Of a DNA stretch of 39,713 nt, positions 37,057-39,713 are shown one piece after another. The stretch is from an uncultured Bacilli bacterium (lineage in GTDB: Bacteria > Bacillota_I > Bacilli_A > RFN20 > CAG-826): the NCBI GenBank assembly GCA_947625975.1, contig CANQQL010000010.1, positions 1-39,713 of the forward strand, read 5' to 3'. Under the pieces are notes generated by a model. The model saw only the letters and a program-made list of their open reading frames with translations, ran no database searches and had not been told where the DNA came from. Positions within the stretch are counted from its first letter, which is position 1. Every line of letters starts with the position of its first letter. The translations under genes and the position numbers were made by a program.

Positions 37057-38384
37057 TTAAGCTACAAAAATATTTTGAACTAGCAAAATGTGCCGGCATT
37101 GAGGCACTGGAAATCTATATCGTTCGTAATTATTCTCTGGGATTTTCTCTATTCCATGGAGAAATTGATAGCTACACTACAAATGATAGTATTTCACTCG
37201 GTGCGAGAGGAATTTTTAATGGAAAAATGGGTTATGCCTACTCAGAGAAAATAGATAAAAGCACCCCAGAATTTATTATTAAAAACATTGTAGAAAATGC
37301 TAAAAATATTACCAGCGAAAATAAAGTTTCAATTTTTGAAGGATCAAAAAAATATAAAAAATATAATTGTTATAACAAAGAATTGGATTTAATTCCTGTC
37401 GAAACTAAATTAAATAAACTATATGAATTAGAACGCAAATTAAAAGAATCCGATCCTAGAATTACAGAAATTGGCGGAGTTGGCTATGAAGAGACGCGCG
37501 GAGAAACTATCCTTGCTAACTCGTATGGTTTAAGATTATCAGAAAAATCCAATTACTATGTGTTTTATGCTGAGGCCGTGGCTAAAGATGGCGAAGATAC
37601 AAAAACTGGTTACAAAACTTTCTTAGATTGCGATTTTAATAAATTCGACTTAGATAAGTTTGTTGAAGAAGTAAAAGATAATACCATTAAACAATTAGGA
37701 GGAAAGCCTTGTAAATCAAAAAACTATCGTGCAGTACTTGCTCCTCGTGTTGTTTCTTCTTTACTGAGTGCAATGCTTAATTCCACTATTGCCGAAGAAG
37801 TTCAAAAGCACTCTTCATTATTTGAAGGCAAACTAAATACACAAGTAGTTTCCAAGAAAATAACCATTTCCGAAAAACCTTTGGCGCATAATATCTTTTT
37901 CAAAGGTTTTGATGATGAAGGTGTTGCGACATATAACAAAGATATTATAAAAAATGGCGTATTAAAAACGTTTTTATATAATATAGAGACTGCTCTTAAA
38001 GATGGTGTTCAAACTACTGGCAACGGATATCGTTCCTCTAGTAAATCACCCGTAGAAACAGGCTATAATAATATATTTTTAAAACCCGGAAAATTATCCG
38101 AAGAGAAAATGATAGGAAAAGTAAAAAATGGTATCTATATTGATTCTATAACCGGACTCCACGCCGGTCTTAATTCCCAATCTGGTAATTTTTCTCTTCA
38201 AGCAACAGGCTTTATTATAAAAGACGGAAAAATTTCCGACCCTGTCAATTTAATTACAGTTGCCGGTAACCTTGTAAAAGTTTTTCAAGACGTTACAATG
38301 GTCGCAAATAATATTGAGCTATTAACTAATGCTACTTCTGTTCCTTCTATAGCAATTAAATCTATTATGGTCTCGGGAAACTGA
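37053..38384 (+). CDS. pmbA: TldE/PmbA subunit of the TldD-TldE protease
   Basis: Partner of TldD; the family has the same fold but lacks the metal motif. The 443-residue protein has the expected text: SLGARGIFNGKMGYAYSE near 50-67, LAPRVVSSLLSAM near 229, and GLHAGLNSQSGNFSLQATGF near 370-390. No HExxxH is present, as expected for TldE. Its ATG overlaps the tldD stop, and the stop is TGA. A hairpin terminator lies about 80 bases further. Both genes are thus one operon. Confidence 0.92.
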   Translation: MIKLQKYFELAKCAGIEALEIYIVRNYSLGFSLFHGEIDSYTTNDSISLGARGIFNGKMGYAYSEKIDKSTPEFIIKNIVENAKNITSENKVSIFEGSKKYKKYNCYNKELDLIPVETKLNKLYELERKLKESDPRITEIGGVGYEETRGETILANSYGLRLSEKSNYYVFYAEAVAKDGEDTKTGYKTFLDCDFNKFDLDKFVEEVKDNTIKQLGGKPCKSKNYRAVLAPRVVSSLLSAMLNSTIAEEVQKHSSLFEGKLNTQVVSKKITISEKPLAHNIFFKGFDDEGVATYNKDIIKNGVLKTFLYNIETALKDGVQTTGNGYRSSSKSPVETGYNNIFLKPGKLSEEKMIGKVKNGIYIDSITGLHAGLNSQSGNFSLQATGFIIKDGKISDPVNLITVAGNLVKVFQDVTMVANNIELLTNATSVPSIAIKSIMVSGN

Positions 38385-38466
38385 AGTTTGAATTAAACAA
38401 ATATTATAAAATGATTAATAAATAAGTTTGGCAAAAGAGTATTTTATAGTAAACACATTCATTTAA

Positions 38467-38490
38467 AAAGTGGTCGATTTCGACCACTTT
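38467..38490 (+). terminator. Hairpin terminator after pmbA
   Basis: A perfect 10-bp stem (38467-38476 with 38481-38490, AAAGTGGTCG and complement) with a 4-base loop is followed by ATTTAATAT. It lies 80 bases past the pmbA stop and, being between convergent genes, can serve both. Confidence 0.7.
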
Positions 38491-38499
38491 ATTTAATAT

Positions 38500-38699
38500 C
38501 TGGGTTGTAGAAGAACTCCCAAATTCTCAATATTTTCAATGATAAATCACGTTCTGAACCATTTTAATTCGCGCCAATCTTAACTCATTACAAAACTCTC
38601 GACTCTAATGACCTGCATTGATTGATTCGAATTTTATCTACTTTCAAATCGATTCTTAGTTTCGATTGCTCTTTGAGTCGACAAACGTAAGGTATAATA
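38500..38699. other. Non-coding stretch of unknown nature between pmbA and degV
   Basis: About 200 bases with less extreme A/T content than other gaps here and with several related TCGATT/GATTCGA words. I see no open frame longer than about 25 codons without stops and no ribosome site. It could be a non-coding RNA or the remnant of a gene. Nothing is supported beyond that. Confidence 0.3.
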
Positions 38700-39551
38700 T
38701 TACTTTTCGATATAAAGAATCCCAATACATTTTGGGCCACAATGTGAAGAAATAACGCAACCTGCGTATGTTGGTAAAAGATATTTTGGATCTATAAATT
38801 CACTGAGTTTTTTCACAATATACTCACAGTATTCATCAGAGCAAGCGTGTGTAATTGTCACAGTACCTAAATCAACCTTACCTGCCAGATAGGCTTCCTT
38901 AAATTCTGCAATCATAATATCTAAAGCATTTTCAAATCTTCCTCGAGGTGTCTTATGCACATTTAAGACACAATCTTTCATTTTGATAATTGGACAAATT
39001 CTTAAAATTTTCCCAAAGAAATATTTAATTCCCGAACATCTTCCGCCTTTATATAAGTAATCCATAGTTTTAATAGCAAAAGAGCATTGTGTTTTGGGAG
39101 TTATGTCTTTCATTTTTTCCACAATTTCGCTAGCACTTAATCCGGCATTCCTGAATTCAATTAGTTTTAATACTTGAAGTCCAATGGCAGAACTGAGATT
39201 CATTGAATCAATAACAAACACTCGGCCATTAAATTCTTTTGCCACAATTGAAGCAGAAGAATATGTTGATGATAGTTTAGATCCAATTCCCATAAATATT
39301 ATATCAAATCCCAAATCTACAAATTTTTTAAATTCTTCCATAAAAGTTTTTGGAGTTATTGCAGAAGTTTTCGGTAATTCTTTAAATTTTTCTGCCATTT
39401 CAAATAACTGAGATGGAACAATGTCTATAATATCTCGATAAGTATTTCCGCCAATTGTAACATTTAGCGGTAACATTTCAACATCATTTTTAGCTAGTAA
39501 CTCTAATGGTAAATCACAAGTCGAGTCAGTTATTATTTTAACAGGATTCAT
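38700..39551 (-). CDS. DegV family fatty-acid-binding protein
   Basis: Member of the DegV family (283 residues). In Staphylococcus the FakB proteins of this family present fatty acids to the kinase FakA. It has the start KIITDSTCDLP with TDST at 8-11, TSAITPKTFMEEFK near 60-75, IGSKLSSTYSSA near 86-98 with the loop that binds the carboxylate, and the C-terminal YAGCVISSHCGPKCIGILY, matching the GP.I..H.GPG..G family ending. The ATG follows AAAGGGGGGAG. FakA is not in this window, so an ordinary FakB role is an inference from the family. Confidence 0.9.
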   Translation of the reverse strand: MNPVKIITDSTCDLPLELLAKNDVEMLPLNVTIGGNTYRDIIDIVPSQLFEMAEKFKELPKTSAITPKTFMEEFKKFVDLGFDIIFMGIGSKLSSTYSSASIVAKEFNGRVFVIDSMNLSSAIGLQVLKLIEFRNAGLSASEIVEKMKDITPKTQCSFAIKTMDYLYKGGRCSGIKYFFGKILRICPIIKMKDCVLNVHKTPRGRFENALDIMIAEFKEAYLAGKVDLGTVTITHACSDEYCEYIVKKLSEFIDPKYLLPTYAGCVISSHCGPKCIGILYIEK

Positions 39552-39583
39552 AAGTAATTCTCCCCCCTTTAGACAGTAAAATA

Positions 39584-39612
39584 ATTATATAGTAACTAAT
39601 CTTTATTGTAAA
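39584..39612 (-). promoter_or_regulatory. Sigma-A promoter of degV
   Basis: On the minus strand TTTACA (39607-39612) and TATAAT (39584-39589) are 17 bases apart, a near-consensus vegetative promoter. It is about 33 bases ahead of the degV ATG, which has a strong GGGGGGAG ribosome site. Confidence 0.65.
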
Positions 39613-39636
39613 TAAAAGGGATTGAATGTTCATCAA

Positions 39637-39713
39637 ATTGTTAATCTAAATTGAAAAAGCAACACATGACGAAAAAAGGTGTTGCAATATGAATTGTAAT
39701 AAAAAGTGTTAAA
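39637..39713 (+). repeat. Interspersed hairpin repeat, copy B
   Basis: Same element as 35248-35326, cut by the right window edge or ending close to it. The GCAACAC and GTGTTGC arms, the poly-T on the minus strand and the AAAAGGTG before an ATG are all preserved; the small frame now reads MNCNKKC and stop. It lies 86 bases upstream of the degV start, in the same orientation relative to the flanking minus-strand gene as copy A is to rpmE. Confidence 0.75.

Noticed and set aside
35659-38384. A peptide antibiotic cluster around tldD-pmbA
   Set aside because: No modification enzyme, precursor peptide or exporter lies nearby; tldD-pmbA pairs are common as housekeeping proteases.
38500-38699. Transposase remnant on the minus strand
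   Set aside because: Short frames of up to about 25 codons with no recognisable catalytic text; too weak to call a pseudogene.

Overview
The window reads as chromosomal DNA of a very AT-rich, low-GC Gram-positive (Bacillota, Bacilli-like; possibly one of the uncultured gut lineages near the Mollicutes or Erysipelotrichia). Gene orders typical of Bacilli are present: pcrA-ligA-gatCAB, tsaE-tsaB-rimI-tsaD, and ung beside a gerQ-like gene. TGA is used as a stop in several genes (pmbA, rimI, the cyclophilin-like gene) and tryptophan is TGG, so this is genetic code 11 and not the Mycoplasma code. The lineage is an inference; no rRNA is present.

Layout. 0.2-2.5 kb: a lipid kinase (dgkB/yegS type) and a plsC acyltransferase overlap, followed by a DJ-1/PfpI protein. 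2.6-5.8 kb: 4'-phosphopantetheinyl transferase, a spermidine-synthase-like methyltransferase-fold protein overlapping a low-molecular-weight phosphatase, and a flavoprotein coupled to a cyclophilin-like protein. 5.9-13.3 kb: the tight operon pcrA-ligA-gatC-gatA-gatB on the minus strand, closed by a terminator. 13.4-16.8 kb: a thioredoxin-like lipoprotein and four poorly known membrane proteins. 16.8-20.8 kb: asnS and the t6A operon tsaE-tsaB-rimI-tsaD. 20.9-24.0 kb: a ferredoxin-NADP reductase-like flavoprotein, an Ntdp-type phosphatase, and a TPP riboswitch controlling a ThiT thiamine transporter subunit plus an unknown membrane protein. 24.1-26.6 kb: a GerQ-like spore coat protein with a sigma-E-like promoter, ung, and a membrane protein with a long charged tail. 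26.7-31.7 kb: a surface polysaccharide cassette (three GT4 glycosyltransferases and a Wzx-type flippase). 31.9-35.1 kb: rlmD-type methyltransferase, metG, rpmE. 35.7-38.4 kb: tldD-pmbA. 38.7-39.6 kb: degV.

How the genes fit together. Most of the window is core information processing: tRNA charging (asnS, metG, gatCAB), tRNA t6A and rRNA m5U modification, DNA repair (pcrA, ligA, ung) and ribosomal protein L31. Around it sit membrane lipid synthesis (plsC, dgkB, and a PPTase that would activate acyl carrier protein), thiamine salvage, and surface glycan assembly. The most notable signals are the GerQ-like gene with a sigma-E-like promoter in a genome of otherwise Mollicutes-like composition, a hairpin repeat of about 78 bp found twice (35.25 kb and at the right edge), and several co-arranged membrane proteins of unknown function. 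I saw no tRNA, rRNA, CRISPR array, transposase or phage gene. The first 161 bases hold only AT-rich sequence without a recognisable feature.
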